This document shows, piece after piece, positions 1 through 8,864 of a stretch of DNA of 64,000 nt. The stretch is taken from contig NZ_CALNVW010000060.1 of NCBI RefSeq assembly GCF_940670765.1, positions 1 through 64,000 of the forward strand, written 5' to 3'. The translations under genes and the position numbers were made by a program. The notes beneath the pieces were generated by a model that was given only the letters and a program-made list of their open reading frames with translations, searched no databases and was not told the DNA's origin. The number at the start of each line of letters is the position of its first letter. The stretch's first letter is position 1. The DNA is from Streptomyces sp. A 4/2 (GTDB lineage: Bacteria > Actinomycetota > Actinomycetes > Streptomycetales > Streptomycetaceae).

Positions 1-249
1 TCTCAAACTCTAGCGGATTTCCCGGGTGACTCATAATCGAGTCGAACAGAGCGAATTCCGGCATGCCGAAATTCTCCCCGACGGGAGATCGTGCTGAGTT
101 TGTTTGCCGCATTCGCGGCGGGAGTGGTTGTCGCAGAACCGTTCCGGCCCCGTGACAACTCGAAGAACCTTACAGACCTGCGGGAGGCGCGTCAACCTCC
201 TCCAGCGGTCCGTGTCAACCCAGTTGTTCGGCGTCCCGACCGGGCCGGG
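1..249. other. Gene-free left edge with a 22-bp near-palindrome
   Basis: I see no convincing gene here. Positions 53-74 form a near-perfect 22-bp palindrome centred on GGCATGCC with one mismatch. It could be an operator or short terminator for a gene lying to the left of the window. The long plus-strand reading frames that start here run through the marR gene as antisense shadows. Confidence 0.4.
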
Positions 250-798
250 TCAGTCCAGGTCGGTGAGTCGGCCGCCGGCGTCGGGCTGGGCGTCCTCCAC
301 CCGGCGCAGCAGCACCGTCAGCATCTCGCCGAGGGCTCCGCGGTCCTGGTCCGACAGATCCTGGAGCAGGCCCCCCTCGAAGGTCGACGCCATGCGCATC
401 GCCTCCAGCCACTTCGTACGGCCCTCGTCCGTGAGCTCGACGATGACGCGTACCCGGTTGCTCTCGTCCCGGTCCCTGGTGACGAAACCGTCGGCCGCCA
501 TGCGGTCGATGCGGTGCGTCATCGCGGCCGGGGTGAGGCCGAGGCGCTTGGCCAGCTCTCCGGGGCCCATTCGGTAGGGGGCGCCGCCGAGTACAAGGGT
601 CTTCAGCACCTCCCATTCCGTCTTGCTGATGCCCAGCTCCGCGAGCTGGCGGCCGTAGCCGACGTTCATCCGGCGATTGAGGCGGTCCAGGGCCGACACG
701 ACCTTCTCGACCTGGGGGTCGAGGTCGCGGAATTCGCGCTGGTAGGCGGCGATCTGCTCGTCGAGGGTCGGCTCGTCCGGGACGGGGGTCTCTGGCAT
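250..798 (-). CDS. MarR family winged-helix transcriptional regulator
   Basis: Protein of 182 aa of the MarR type. Its central part reads as a winged helix: GISKTEWEVLKTLV (recognition side), then GELAKRLGLTPAAMTHRIDRM, then the wing with DRDESNRVRV. The C-terminal helices would form the dimer interface. I chose the ATG at 798 because the upstream extension (to 885) would run through the divergent promoter. It is divergent from an MFS transporter at 904, the classic arrangement in which a MarR repressor controls an exporter and itself. The ligand is not evident. Confidence 0.88.
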   Translation of the reverse strand: MPETPVPDEPTLDEQIAAYQREFRDLDPQVEKVVSALDRLNRRMNVGYGRQLAELGISKTEWEVLKTLVLGGAPYRMGPGELAKRLGLTPAAMTHRIDRMAADGFVTRDRDESNRVRVIVELTDEGRTKWLEAMRMASTFEGGLLQDLSDQDRGALGEMLTVLLRRVEDAQPDAGGRLTDLD

Positions 799-903
799 GC
801 CCGGGAGTATTCCACGGAAGTCGTTCGCGTCGAAGTCCTTCGATGTGTATTGTTGACATCCGAACTTTACTGTTGAAGTCTTCACACCTTGAGAGGCAGG
901 TGA
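799..903. promoter_or_regulatory. Divergent marR/MFS promoter with palindromic operator candidate
   Basis: The intergenic region holds a TCGAAG-TC-CTTCGA palindrome at 830-843, a TTGACA-like -35 box at 853-858 on the plus strand, and AT-richer sequence than its surroundings. MarR proteins normally bind palindromes of this size between divergent genes, so an autoregulatory operator here is an inference. Confidence 0.5.
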
Positions 904-2184
904 GTGGTGACCAGGGCGATGGGTGCCGCGATGCGTCGGATCCAGGCAGGTACGGCGCTGAGCGCGTTCGGTATCGGCTTCACCGTTCCGTATCTGTACA
1001 TCTATGTGTCACAGGTGCGGGAACTCGGATCGAGTACGGCAGGGGCCGTGCTCGCCGTCTTCGCGGTGGCCGCTCTGGTCGTCCTCCCCTTCACCGGTCG
1101 GCTCATCGACCGGCGCGGGCCGCTGCCCGTACTGGTGGGGGCCGCCGCGCTCGCCGCCGTCGGCGCGATGAGCATGGGGCTGTCCGGCGGGGTGGTGACC
1201 GTCGTGCTGTCGGCCGCGGTGCTCGGGGCCGGTACCGCCGTCATGCAGCCCGCTCTGGCCACGATGATCGTCTGGTGCTCCACCCCGTCCACCCGGACCC
1301 GGGCGTTCACCATGCAGTTCTTCCTGCAGAACCTCACGCTCGGCATCGGTGGACTCGTCGGCGGTCAGATCGTCGACCAGACCCGGCCCGGCAGTTTCAC
1401 CCTGCTGTTCGCCATCGAGGCCGCGATGTTCCTGGTGCTCGCCGGGATCGCCGCCACCGTGCGGCTGCCGCGCGCGCCCGGTGTGGAACTCGCGCCGCAG
1501 GCCAAGGGCGGCGGGCTGCGCACGCTGCTGCGGCACCGGGCCATGGTGCAGCTCTGCGTGCTCGGGTTCGTCGTCTTCTTCGCCTGCTACGGACAGTTCG
1601 AGTCCGGGCTGGCCGCGTACGGCACCGAGGCCGCCGGAATCCAGCCCTCGACGCTCGGTATCGCCCTGGCCGCCAACACCGCCGTGATCGTCATCGCGCA
1701 GTTCGTCGTGCTGAAGGTCGTGGAGCAGCGGCGGCGCTCCCGGGTGATCGCCGCCGTCGGGCTCGTCTGGGCCTTCGCCTGGGTGATCGCCGGGTACGCC
1801 GGACTCGGGCACGGCAGCCAGACCATGGCGACCGCGGCGTTCATCTCGACGTACGCGCTGTTCGGGCTCGGTGAGTCGATGCTGTCGCCGACCGTGGCCC
1901 CGCTGGTCGCCGATCTGGCGCCCAGCTCGATGGTCGGTCAGTACAACTCGGCGTTCGCCCTGGTCAAGCAGCTCGCGCTGGCTATCGGACCGGCCGTGGG
2001 CGGGCCGATGGGGGCCTCGCTGCACCTGACGTACATCGCGACGTTCGTGGTGTTCTCCCTGGGGATCACCGTGCTGGCGCTCCGGCTGGGGCGGCGGCTC
2101 AGCCCCGTACAGGACCAGCCCTCGCTCGCCCATGCGTCGCGGGTCGTGGCCACGCATGTGCCGGAACCGGCGGCGGTTCACTGA
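904..2184 (+). CDS. MFS transporter, probable exporter
   Basis: Protein of 426 aa with about 12 hydrophobic segments, the size and layout of major facilitator superfamily permeases. The loop after the second helix carries a recognisable MFS motif A variant (GRLIDRRGPLPVL). It starts at tandem GTG codons behind a GAGAGGCAGG ribosome site. Its divergent MarR neighbour suggests induction by a small molecule and a role in efflux. The substrate cannot be read from the sequence. Confidence 0.87.
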   Translation: MVTRAMGAAMRRIQAGTALSAFGIGFTVPYLYIYVSQVRELGSSTAGAVLAVFAVAALVVLPFTGRLIDRRGPLPVLVGAAALAAVGAMSMGLSGGVVTVVLSAAVLGAGTAVMQPALATMIVWCSTPSTRTRAFTMQFFLQNLTLGIGGLVGGQIVDQTRPGSFTLLFAIEAAMFLVLAGIAATVRLPRAPGVELAPQAKGGGLRTLLRHRAMVQLCVLGFVVFFACYGQFESGLAAYGTEAAGIQPSTLGIALAANTAVIVIAQFVVLKVVEQRRRSRVIAAVGLVWAFAWVIAGYAGLGHGSQTMATAAFISTYALFGLGESMLSPTVAPLVADLAPSSMVGQYNSAFALVKQLALAIGPAVGGPMGASLHLTYIATFVVFSLGITVLALRLGRRLSPVQDQPSLAHASRVVATHVPEPAAVH

Positions 2185-2191
2185 CGCGGTC

Positions 2192-2211
2192 GCGGCCCCC
2201 GCGGGGGCCGC
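2192..2211. terminator. Bidirectional hairpin between convergent genes
   Basis: A 9-bp perfect GC stem (GCGGCCCCC / GGGGGCCGC) with a 2-nt loop lies between the convergent MFS and phosphatase genes. No U-tract follows, as is common in Streptomyces. Confidence 0.55.
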
Positions 2212-2237
2212 TTCCGTGTTCACGGACGGTTTCCCGC

Positions 2238-3914
2238 TCAGCGGTTCCGGTCCTCGGTCCCCCGCGGGACCGCGAACTCGCACCAGACCGCCTTGCCGCC
2301 GCCCGGTGTGCGACGGGAGCCCCAGGACGCGGCGATCGTCGCGATGATGGAGATCCCGCGGCCCGCCTCGTCCGCGGGCTCGGCGCGGCGGCGGCGCGGC
2401 AGGTGATCGTCGCCGTCGGTGACCTCGATGATCAGCCGGCGGTCGGTGCGCCGCAGCCGGAGGCGCATCGGCGGGGTGCCGTGCTGGAGCGAGTTGGCGA
2501 CGAGTTCGCTGGCCGCCAGGACCCCCAGGTCGTGCAGCTCCACGGGGAACCGCCAGGACGTCAGGACTCCGGAGGCGAAGGCCCGCGCGCGTGAGGCCGC
2601 TTCCACCCCGCCCAGCAGGTCGAGCGCCGCGTTGTGGAAGAGCTCGGCGGCCGGGCCCGTACGGGAGGGGTGCTGGACGACGAGGATCGCGACGTCGTCG
2701 TCGTGTTCCGCGGTGACGCCCAGCGAGCGGATCAGCCGGTCGCAGACGACCTGCGGAGCGCCGGACGCGCCGGACAGGGCGCGCTCCAGAGCGGCTACGC
2801 CTTCGTCGATGTCCTCGCCCCGGCGCTCGACCAGACCGTCGGTGTAGAGGACCGCCGCCGATCCCGGGGGCAGCGCGATCGAGTCCGACGTGTGCTGGTA
2901 GCCGCCGGTGCCGAGCGGCGGGCCCGTCGGATCGGCGGCCCGCCGGACCGTACCGTCCTCGTCCCGGACCAGGACGGGGAGGTGCCCGGCCGACGCGTAG
3001 ACCAGACGACCCTCGTTGGGGTCGTGGACCGCGTAGAGGCAGGTGGCGATCTGGTTGGGATCGATCTCGGAGGCGAGGCCGTCCAGGAGCTGCAGGATCT
3101 CGTGCGGCGGGAGGTCGAGGCGGGCGTAGGCGCGGACAGCGGTGCGGAGCTGGCCCATGACGGCGGCGGCGCGCACCCCGCGGCCCATCACGTCCCCGAT
3201 GACCAGGGCCGTGCGTCCCGCCCCGAGGGTGATCACGTCGTACCAGTCGCCGCCGACCGCGGCGTCGGTGCCGCCCGGCTGGTAGGTGGCGGCGATCCGC
3301 AGGTCGTCCGGCTGTTCCAACTCCTGGGGCAGCAGCGAACGTTGGAGGGTGACGGCGGTCTCGCGCTGGCGGCGCTCACTGGTGCGCAGCCGCTCGGCCG
3401 CGTCCGCGTGGTCGGAGACGTCGGCGGCGAAGACCAGGACCCCGCCGTCCTCCTGAAGGTGCTTCACCGGGGTGCAGGTCACGGTGTACGAGCCCGCGCC
3501 CGGACCGGTCCGTACCCGGCGGGACTTGACCGTGCGGGCGGTGCCGCTGCGCAGGACCTGGTCCATCAGGGGGAACAGACCCAGCTCGTCCAGTTCCGGC
3601 ATCACTTCGGTGGCCGCGCTGCCGGTGGCGCGGGGGCCGAACGCCTCGGTGTAGGCGTCGTTGACGTACGCGATCCGGTGCTCGGGTCCGTACACGAGGG
3701 CGACGAGGGCGGGCAGTTGGCCGAGGACCTCCCGGGCGGAGAGTTCGTCGAGCGCCGGGACGGGGGCCCGGTCGGCGGGCGGCTCGCCCTCCTGGCCGGG
3801 TTCCTGGGGGGTTTCGGACTCACCGCGGGCTGCTGGCACGGAACTGCGGTCGGTCCGCGCGGCGGCGCGGCGCTGTGTACCGGGGAGCCGGGCGCTCCAG
3901 CGCGTGAAGTTCAC
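2238..3914 (-). CDS. PAS-SpoIIE phosphatase-HATPase signalling protein
   Basis: Protein of 558 aa with three modules. A PAS sensor spans roughly residues 50-165 (YGPEHRIAYVNDAYTEAFG). A SpoIIE/PP2C-type serine phosphatase covers about 190-405, with metal-binding GGDWYDV, IGDVMGRG and LYTDGLVE motifs. An RsbW-like histidine-kinase ATPase domain covers about 430-550 (ELVANSLQHG, then GRGISII). Such proteins usually act in partner-switching control of alternative sigma factors by dephosphorylating anti-anti-sigma proteins. The GTG start at 3914 overlaps the stop of a possible small upstream ORF. No membrane segment is evident, so it is probably cytosolic. Confidence 0.9.
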   Translation of the reverse strand: MNFTRWSARLPGTQRRAAARTDRSSVPAARGESETPQEPGQEGEPPADRAPVPALDELSAREVLGQLPALVALVYGPEHRIAYVNDAYTEAFGPRATGSAATEVMPELDELGLFPLMDQVLRSGTARTVKSRRVRTGPGAGSYTVTCTPVKHLQEDGGVLVFAADVSDHADAAERLRTSERRQRETAVTLQRSLLPQELEQPDDLRIAATYQPGGTDAAVGGDWYDVITLGAGRTALVIGDVMGRGVRAAAVMGQLRTAVRAYARLDLPPHEILQLLDGLASEIDPNQIATCLYAVHDPNEGRLVYASAGHLPVLVRDEDGTVRRAADPTGPPLGTGGYQHTSDSIALPPGSAAVLYTDGLVERRGEDIDEGVAALERALSGASGAPQVVCDRLIRSLGVTAEHDDDVAILVVQHPSRTGPAAELFHNAALDLLGGVEAASRARAFASGVLTSWRFPVELHDLGVLAASELVANSLQHGTPPMRLRLRRTDRRLIIEVTDGDDHLPRRRRAEPADEAGRGISIIATIAASWGSRRTPGGGKAVWCEFAVPRGTEDRNR

Positions 3915-4060
3915 TGCTTTTCAAGCCTCGTTTGTCGATACTGGGCGGCTGGGGCCGGCTGCTCTCCCGGCCGGGGAGCCGGGTCGTCCGGCTGGGGATC
4001 CGGGTCGTCCGGCTGGGGATCCGGGTCGTTCTGTACGGGTCTGAGCCCCCCTATGGTCAC
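3911..4060 (-). CDS. Possible small Pro/Asp-rich leader ORF
   Basis: A 49-codon frame starting GTG at 4060 overlaps the phosphatase start by a GTGA junction. It encodes a Pro-Asp-Gln repeat that comes from the 21-bp tandem DNA repeat below. The overlap would suit translational coupling, but the low-complexity content and lack of a clear ribosome site make it doubtful. Confidence 0.25.
   Translation of the reverse strand: MTIGGLRPVQNDPDPQPDDPDPQPDDPAPRPGEQPAPAAQYRQTRLEKQ
3973..4030. repeat. 21-bp tandem repeat, about 2.7 copies
   Basis: Units begin at 3973, 3994 and 4015 and share a GGGGAtCCGGGTCGTCCGGCT pattern, with one difference between the first two copies. The array lies in the phosphatase 5' region between divergently placed functions. 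It probably arose by slippage. Confidence 0.8.
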
Positions 4061-4125
4061 ACGTCCGGTGTGACCGACAGCACTGTCGGGCCTTGGGCCG
4101 ACCGGCACATGGGGGACGGTCGGCC

Positions 4126-5502
4126 TCAGTCCCGCTCCGGGCGCTCGCCGCTCGCGGCCCATTCGAATTCGGCCCGCGGATGCTCCAGCGAACCGAGCGA
4201 AACGATCTCGCGCTTGAAGAGCCCGGCAAGCGTCCACTCGGCGAGAACCTTGGCCTTCCGGTTGAAGGTGGGTATGCGGCTGAGGTGGTACGCGCGGTGC
4301 ATGAACCAGGCAGGGTAGCCCTTCAGCTTCCGTCCGTAGACATGCGCGACGCCTTTGTGCAGGCCGAGTGAGGCGACCGAACCGGCGTATTTGTGCGCGT
4401 AGTTCCTGAGCGGCCTGCCGTGCATCGAGGCGAGGATGTTCTCGGCGAGGACCTTGGCCTGGCGTACGGCGTGCTGTGCGTTGGGCGCGGTCTCCTTGCC
4501 GGGCTCGTCGGACGTGAGGTCGGGGACGGCTGCGGCGTCGCCCGCGGCCCAGGCGTGCTCGCTTCCCTCGACGGCGAGTTGGGCCGTACAGACGAGCCGG
4601 CCGCGTGCGTTCAGCGGGAGGTCGCTGGCGGCGAGGACCGGGTGGGGTTTGACGCCCGCGGTCCAGACGAGGGTCCGGTTCGGGAAGCGGGCTCCGTCGC
4701 TCAGTACGGCGATCCGGTGGTCGCAGCTGTCCAGGCGGGTTTCGAGGCGTACGTCGATGTTGCGCTTGCGCAGTTCCCGGATCGCGTACGTACCCATCTC
4801 GTCGCCGACTTCAGGGAGGATGCGGCCCGAGGCCTCCACGAGGATCCAGTTCATGTCGTCGCGGTCGACGTTGTGGTAGGAGCGGGCGGCGTACCGGGCC
4901 ATGTCCTCCAGCTCCGCGAGGGCTTCGACGCCCGCGTACCCGCCGCCGACGAAGACGAAGGTGAGGGCGGCGTCGCGGACGGCCGGGTCGCGGGTCGAGG
5001 AGGCGATGTCCAGCTGCTCGATGACGTGGTTGCGCAGGCCGATGGCCTCTTCGATGCTCTTGAAGCCGATGCCGTAGCGGTCGAGGCCCGGGATCGGGAG
5101 GGTGCGCGACACGGAGCCCGGGGCCAGCACGAGTTCGTCGTACTCGATCTCGACCGCGCCGGTGCCGTCCTCGGGGCCCGCGAGGGTGGTGACGGTCGCG
5201 GTGCGCTTGGCGTGACTGATGGCGGTGGCCTCGCCGATGACGATGCGGCACCGGTCGAGCACCCGTCGGAGGGGGACGACGACATGCCGGGGCGAGAGGG
5301 ATCCGGCGGCTGCTTCGGGGAGGAACGGCTGATACGTCATATAGGGGTCGGGCGTGACCACGGTGATCTCCGCCTCGCCGGCCTTCAGCTTCCGCTGGAG
5401 GTGCAGCGCGGTGTACAGACCGACATAGCCGCCGCCGACGACGAGAATGCGCGGGCCGGTCCGGGGGCCGGGGGTCGTCCCCCGGGAAATGGGAGCAGTC
5501 AC
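4126..5502 (-). CDS. ndh: Type II NADH dehydrogenase (NAD(P)/FAD-dependent oxidoreductase)
   Basis: Protein of 458 aa of the NDH-2 family, which passes electrons from NADH to the quinone pool without pumping protons. The N-terminal FAD-binding Rossmann motif GGGYVGLYTA sits near residue 23. A second NAD-binding GGGYAGVEA motif follows near residue 190. The ATWAAGD-type FAD ribityl-binding motif appears as HAWAAGDAAAVPD around 315. The C-terminal region has a hydrophobic and basic segment that would attach it to the membrane surface. It starts at ATG 5502 and stands alone. Confidence 0.9.
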   Translation of the reverse strand: MTAPISRGTTPGPRTGPRILVVGGGYVGLYTALHLQRKLKAGEAEITVVTPDPYMTYQPFLPEAAAGSLSPRHVVVPLRRVLDRCRIVIGEATAISHAKRTATVTTLAGPEDGTGAVEIEYDELVLAPGSVSRTLPIPGLDRYGIGFKSIEEAIGLRNHVIEQLDIASSTRDPAVRDAALTFVFVGGGYAGVEALAELEDMARYAARSYHNVDRDDMNWILVEASGRILPEVGDEMGTYAIRELRKRNIDVRLETRLDSCDHRIAVLSDGARFPNRTLVWTAGVKPHPVLAASDLPLNARGRLVCTAQLAVEGSEHAWAAGDAAAVPDLTSDEPGKETAPNAQHAVRQAKVLAENILASMHGRPLRNYAHKYAGSVASLGLHKGVAHVYGRKLKGYPAWFMHRAYHLSRIPTFNRKAKVLAEWTLAGLFKREIVSLGSLEHPRAEFEWAASGERPERD

Positions 5503-5831
5503 TGTCCCATGAGGCTACGGTCGATCGACTTTGTCCACAGGCCCGGCAAATTGTGTGACTGGAGAACACCGGCGCGGCGGAGCGGACGGTTCCTCCTCGC
5601 GAACGGAAGGGCCGCAGGTCAGCGGGTGGGGCGGGAAGGGGGCGCGGGGGCGGAATAGGGAGACTTCCGCTCCATACTCCGATCGGGGGGCGCTCCGTGC
5701 GGAACTACCCCCTTCTGAATCGCCCCTTGCTCAACTATGTTCGTAGCTTGTCGGGGCGTCAGGTCAGGTCCTGTCCCCGACGGCCAGGCGGGGAGTCTCC
5801 GGGGGGAGACATCATTACCGGGGGAACGCTT
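5503..5831. other. Gene-free divergent region between ndh and tetR
   Basis: About 330 bp with no supported gene. It must hold the promoters of ndh (minus) and the TetR-type gene (plus). A TTGCTCAACTATGTTC stretch near 5727-5742 is the most AT-rich part and a plausible promoter core for the regulator. I cannot fix a -10/-35 pair with confidence. Confidence 0.4.
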
Positions 5832-6584
5832 ATGCATATTCAGGACGCTCATTGGCAGCCTTCTGCGCCGTCCGGGAGCAACGGCCGATCGGCGGCGGGG
5901 ACGGACACGGTCACGCGTCCCGTGCCTCTTCGGGTGGACGCGCAGCGGAATCTGGAGCACGTACTGCGGGCCGCCCGCGAGGTGTTCGGCGAGCTGGGGT
6001 ACGGGGCGCCGATGGAGGATGTCGCGCGCCGGGCGAGGGTCGGGGTCGGTACGGTCTACCGGCGCTTCCCGAGCAAGGACGTGCTGGTGCAGCGGATAGC
6101 CGCGCAGGAGACGGCGCGGCTGACGGACCAGGCGCGTACGGCACTCGGGCAGGAGGAGGAGCCGTGGTCGGCGCTCTCGCGTTTCCTGCGGACCTCGGTG
6201 GCCTCGGGTGCCGGCCGGCTGCTGCCGCCGCAGGTACTGCGGGTCGGGGTGGTGGACGCCGAAGCCGGTTTACTGGACGGCTTCGTCCCGGACGGGACGC
6301 GTGTGCCGCAGCAGCGGTCGGCGCCCGGGGGACCCGATGCGCAGCCGGGGTACGGGCTCGCTGCTGATCTCGACGCCGGGGCCGCCGAGTTGCTGGAGGT
6401 CGTGGGGCAGCTGGTGGACCGGGCCCGTCACGCGGGTGAGTTGCGGGGCGATGTCACGGTGGCGGATGTGCTGCTGGTGATAGCCACGGCGGCGCCGACA
6501 CTGCCTGATGCGGCGCAGCAGGCGGCGGCGTCCTCGCGGTTGCTGGACATTCTGCTGGAGGGGTTGCGGTCGCGGCCTGCGTGA
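5832..6584 (+). CDS. TetR/AcrR family transcriptional regulator
   Basis: Protein of 250 aa. Residues about 30-80 form the TetR helix-turn-helix (VFGELGYGAPMEDVARRARVGVGTVYRRFPSKDVLV, here split across helices 1-4). The divergent C-terminal half would be the ligand-binding and dimer domain. The ATG at 5832 is preferred over the longer frame from 5697, because it follows GGGGGAACG closely and gives the usual length for the family. It is flanked by ndh and a sigma factor gene. Its target is not evident. Confidence 0.88.
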   Translation: MHIQDAHWQPSAPSGSNGRSAAGTDTVTRPVPLRVDAQRNLEHVLRAAREVFGELGYGAPMEDVARRARVGVGTVYRRFPSKDVLVQRIAAQETARLTDQARTALGQEEEPWSALSRFLRTSVASGAGRLLPPQVLRVGVVDAEAGLLDGFVPDGTRVPQQRSAPGGPDAQPGYGLAADLDAGAAELLEVVGQLVDRARHAGELRGDVTVADVLLVIATAAPTLPDAAQQAAASSRLLDILLEGLRSRPA

Positions 6585-6786
6585 CGTGCGGTCCGGGTGC
6601 TCGGTCGGAGGTCAACGGCCGGGCCTGGACAACTTGTTGAGCCTTCCCCTAACGGATGAAGGTTAGTGCTCGGATTCGGGAAGACTCCCCGGATGAGTGG
6701 TTGCCGGATCCGGGCAGCTGATTGTGCACTGCTCTGTGTCAGTCTTGGCCGGTGTTCTGGTCCGAGGCGTACGGGAGCTTTCCGCG

Positions 6787-8691
6787 ATGAGCGTTGAACG
6801 GCGGGACGAGCCGCTCGGCGAGACAGGCGGGTCTGCGCAGCAGGTGCCCGGCCAGGTGCCCGAGCAGGGTGGTCCGTCCGATGACGAGTGGTCCACTGAC
6901 GAGTGGTCCACCAGCGTGCCGCAGCAGCGCGAGGGCAGCGGGAGCAGCGTTCTCCCGCCACCCCGCTCGCTCGATCTGCCACCGTCCGACGCCGATCTGA
7001 TCCAGCAGATGCGGGACGGCGAGGACAGTGCTTACGCCGAGCTGTTCCGCAGGCACTCCGAAGCGGTCCGCCGCTACGCCCGTACCTGCTGCCGTGACGC
7101 GCACACCGCCGACGATCTGACCGCCGAGGTGTTCGCGCGCACGCTCCAGGCGGTACGGGGCGGGGCCGGGCCGGAGCAGGCGGTCAGGGCGTACCTCCTG
7201 ACCTCCGTGCGGCGGGTGGCGGCGGCGTGGACGAAGACCGCCAAGCGGGAGCAACTGGTCGAGGACTTCGCGCTCTTCGCCGACCAGGCCGCCAGGTCCG
7301 CGTCCTCGGAGGTGTCCGACCAGGACACGCTGGACCTGGGCGCCGACGTGCGGGCCATGCAGATCGCCGAGCAGTCGCTGGCCATGGAGGCGTTCCGTTC
7401 GCTGCCGGAGCGCTGGCAGGCGGTGCTCTGGCACACCACCGTCGAGAAGGAGTCACCGAGCGACGTCGCGCCGCTGTTCGGGCTGACCGCCAACGCCACC
7501 GCCGTACTGGCCAGCAGGGCCCGCGAAGGGCTCAAGCAGGCGTATCTCCAGGCCCATGTGAGCCAGGCGCTCACCGCGGGCGGGGACTGCGCCCAGTACG
7601 CCGACCGGTTGGGCGCCTACGCACGGGGCGGGCTGCGGATGCGGGCCGAGCGGGGGTTGCGGAAGCATCTGGAGGAGTGCGCCAAGTGCCGCCTAGCTGC
7701 AGGCGAACTCAAGGACGTCAACTCGGGGATTCCCGGACTGGTGCCGATCGCCGTCATCGGCTGGTTCGCCGGTGGGTACGCGCTCAAGGCCGCCGGGATC
7801 GCCGCGGGCGGTCTGGCGGGAGCCACCGGAGCAGGCGCCGCCGCGGCAGCGGGCGGGAGTTCCGCGGGCGGTGGGGCCGCCGCGGCCGAGGGGCTGGGTG
7901 TCCCGGCCAAGGCAGGGATCGCCGCGGGTGTCGTGGTCGCGGCGGCGGCCGGGCTCGCGTTCGCCCTGTCGGGCAGCGACGCTCCCCCGCCGAAGCCGCA
8001 CGCGGCGCCTCCGGTGGCGCAGCCCGTGGTACCGCCCGCACCCACGCCCCCGTCCCCCAGGCCGAAGCCGCCGCCTCCCCCGGCGCCCGAGCCCCGGCCC
8101 ACCCCGAAGCCGACGCCCCGTCCGGCGCCGCCGAAGGCCGAGCCGAAGCCTCCTGCGCCGCCCCGGCCGACTCCGCCGCCGAAGCCGACGCCCAGGCCCA
8201 CCCCGACACCGACGCCCACCCCGACACCGACGCCCACGCCGACTCCGCCGCCCGCGCCCGCCGTCTACCAGGTCAACACCCTTGCGTACTCACTCGTCGG
8301 CGACCACACCGCGCCCGAGTTGAGCCTCCGGGACAGCACTCCGGTGTGGCAGCGGCAGAGTCTGTCGATCGGTGACGCCTCCTACGACCACGGCATCACG
8401 GTGCGCGCTCCCTCCAGCGTGACCATCGAGCTCAACCGCCAGTGCACCAGCTATGAGGCACTGGCCGGGGTGGACACCATGGCGATGGGGCTCGGCGCGG
8501 TCCGGTTCTCGGTGTACGGGGACGACGCGCTGCTGTGGAGTTCGCCCGTGGTGCACGGCGGGGATCCCGCGGTGCCGGTGCGGGTCGGGATCTCGGGCCG
8601 TCGGACGGTACGGCTGGTGGTCGAGCGGGCGGGTGCGTTCGGCTCGGTGGTGCCCGCCGACTGGGCGCAGTCACAGATCAGTTGCCGGTGA
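6787..8691 (+). CDS. ECF-like sigma factor fused to zinc finger, membrane segment and NPCBM domain
   Basis: Protein of 634 aa with an unusual fusion. After an acidic/Pro-rich head, a sigma-70 region 2 (ELFRRHSEAVRRYARTCC) and region 4 (SLPERWQAVLWHTTVEKESPSDVA) occupy about residues 70-270. An anti-sigma-like zinc finger (HLEECAKC) follows near 295. Next come hydrophobic Ala/Gly-rich segments around 315-395, a long Pro/Thr-Pro linker, and a C-terminal NPCBM/NEW2-type carbohydrate-binding domain (from about 495). The ATG at 6787 follows GGGAG. The layout implies a membrane-held sigma factor whose outer domain senses glycan; this is inference from architecture. Confidence 0.85.
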   Translation: MSVERRDEPLGETGGSAQQVPGQVPEQGGPSDDEWSTDEWSTSVPQQREGSGSSVLPPPRSLDLPPSDADLIQQMRDGEDSAYAELFRRHSEAVRRYARTCCRDAHTADDLTAEVFARTLQAVRGGAGPEQAVRAYLLTSVRRVAAAWTKTAKREQLVEDFALFADQAARSASSEVSDQDTLDLGADVRAMQIAEQSLAMEAFRSLPERWQAVLWHTTVEKESPSDVAPLFGLTANATAVLASRAREGLKQAYLQAHVSQALTAGGDCAQYADRLGAYARGGLRMRAERGLRKHLEECAKCRLAAGELKDVNSGIPGLVPIAVIGWFAGGYALKAAGIAAGGLAGATGAGAAAAAGGSSAGGGAAAAEGLGVPAKAGIAAGVVVAAAAGLAFALSGSDAPPPKPHAAPPVAQPVVPPAPTPPSPRPKPPPPPAPEPRPTPKPTPRPAPPKAEPKPPAPPRPTPPPKPTPRPTPTPTPTPTPTPTPTPPPAPAVYQVNTLAYSLVGDHTAPELSLRDSTPVWQRQSLSIGDASYDHGITVRAPSSVTIELNRQCTSYEALAGVDTMAMGLGAVRFSVYGDDALLWSSPVVHGGDPAVPVRVGISGRRTVRLVVERAGAFGSVVPADWAQSQISCR

Positions 8692-8693
8692 GG

Positions 8694-8810
8694 GCCGGCC
8701 GGTCTCCGGTGACGGTTCGGGTTCTGGTGGCGGCCGGTCTCCGGAGACGGTTCGGGTTCTGGTGACGGTTCGGGTTCTGGTGACGGCCGGTCTCCGGTGA
8801 CGGTTCGGAC
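8694..8810. repeat. Degenerate tandem repeats downstream of the sigma gene
   Basis: Units such as CGGCCGGTCTCCGGTGACGG and TTCGGGTTCTGGTGACGG recur several times between the convergent sigma and asparagine-synthetase-like genes. They may form alternative hairpins that act as a terminator. Confidence 0.7.
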
Positions 8811-8864
8811 CCGGTTGCCCACTGTGCCCGTCACAGACCGCCCCCCGTCAGGGACCGCACCCCG

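Noticed and set aside
91..876. 261-residue plus-strand frame over the marR gene
   Set aside because: It is antisense to a clear MarR protein and shows no family motif; high GC gives long shadow frames.
1009..2283. 424-residue minus-strand frame opposite the MFS gene
   Set aside because: Composition is Gly/Arg/His-rich nonsense and the plus strand encodes 12 membrane segments.
3973..4030. CRISPR-like array (also the 24-bp palindromes at 42531)
   Set aside because: Units are contiguous or nearly so without unique spacers, and no cas genes are present.
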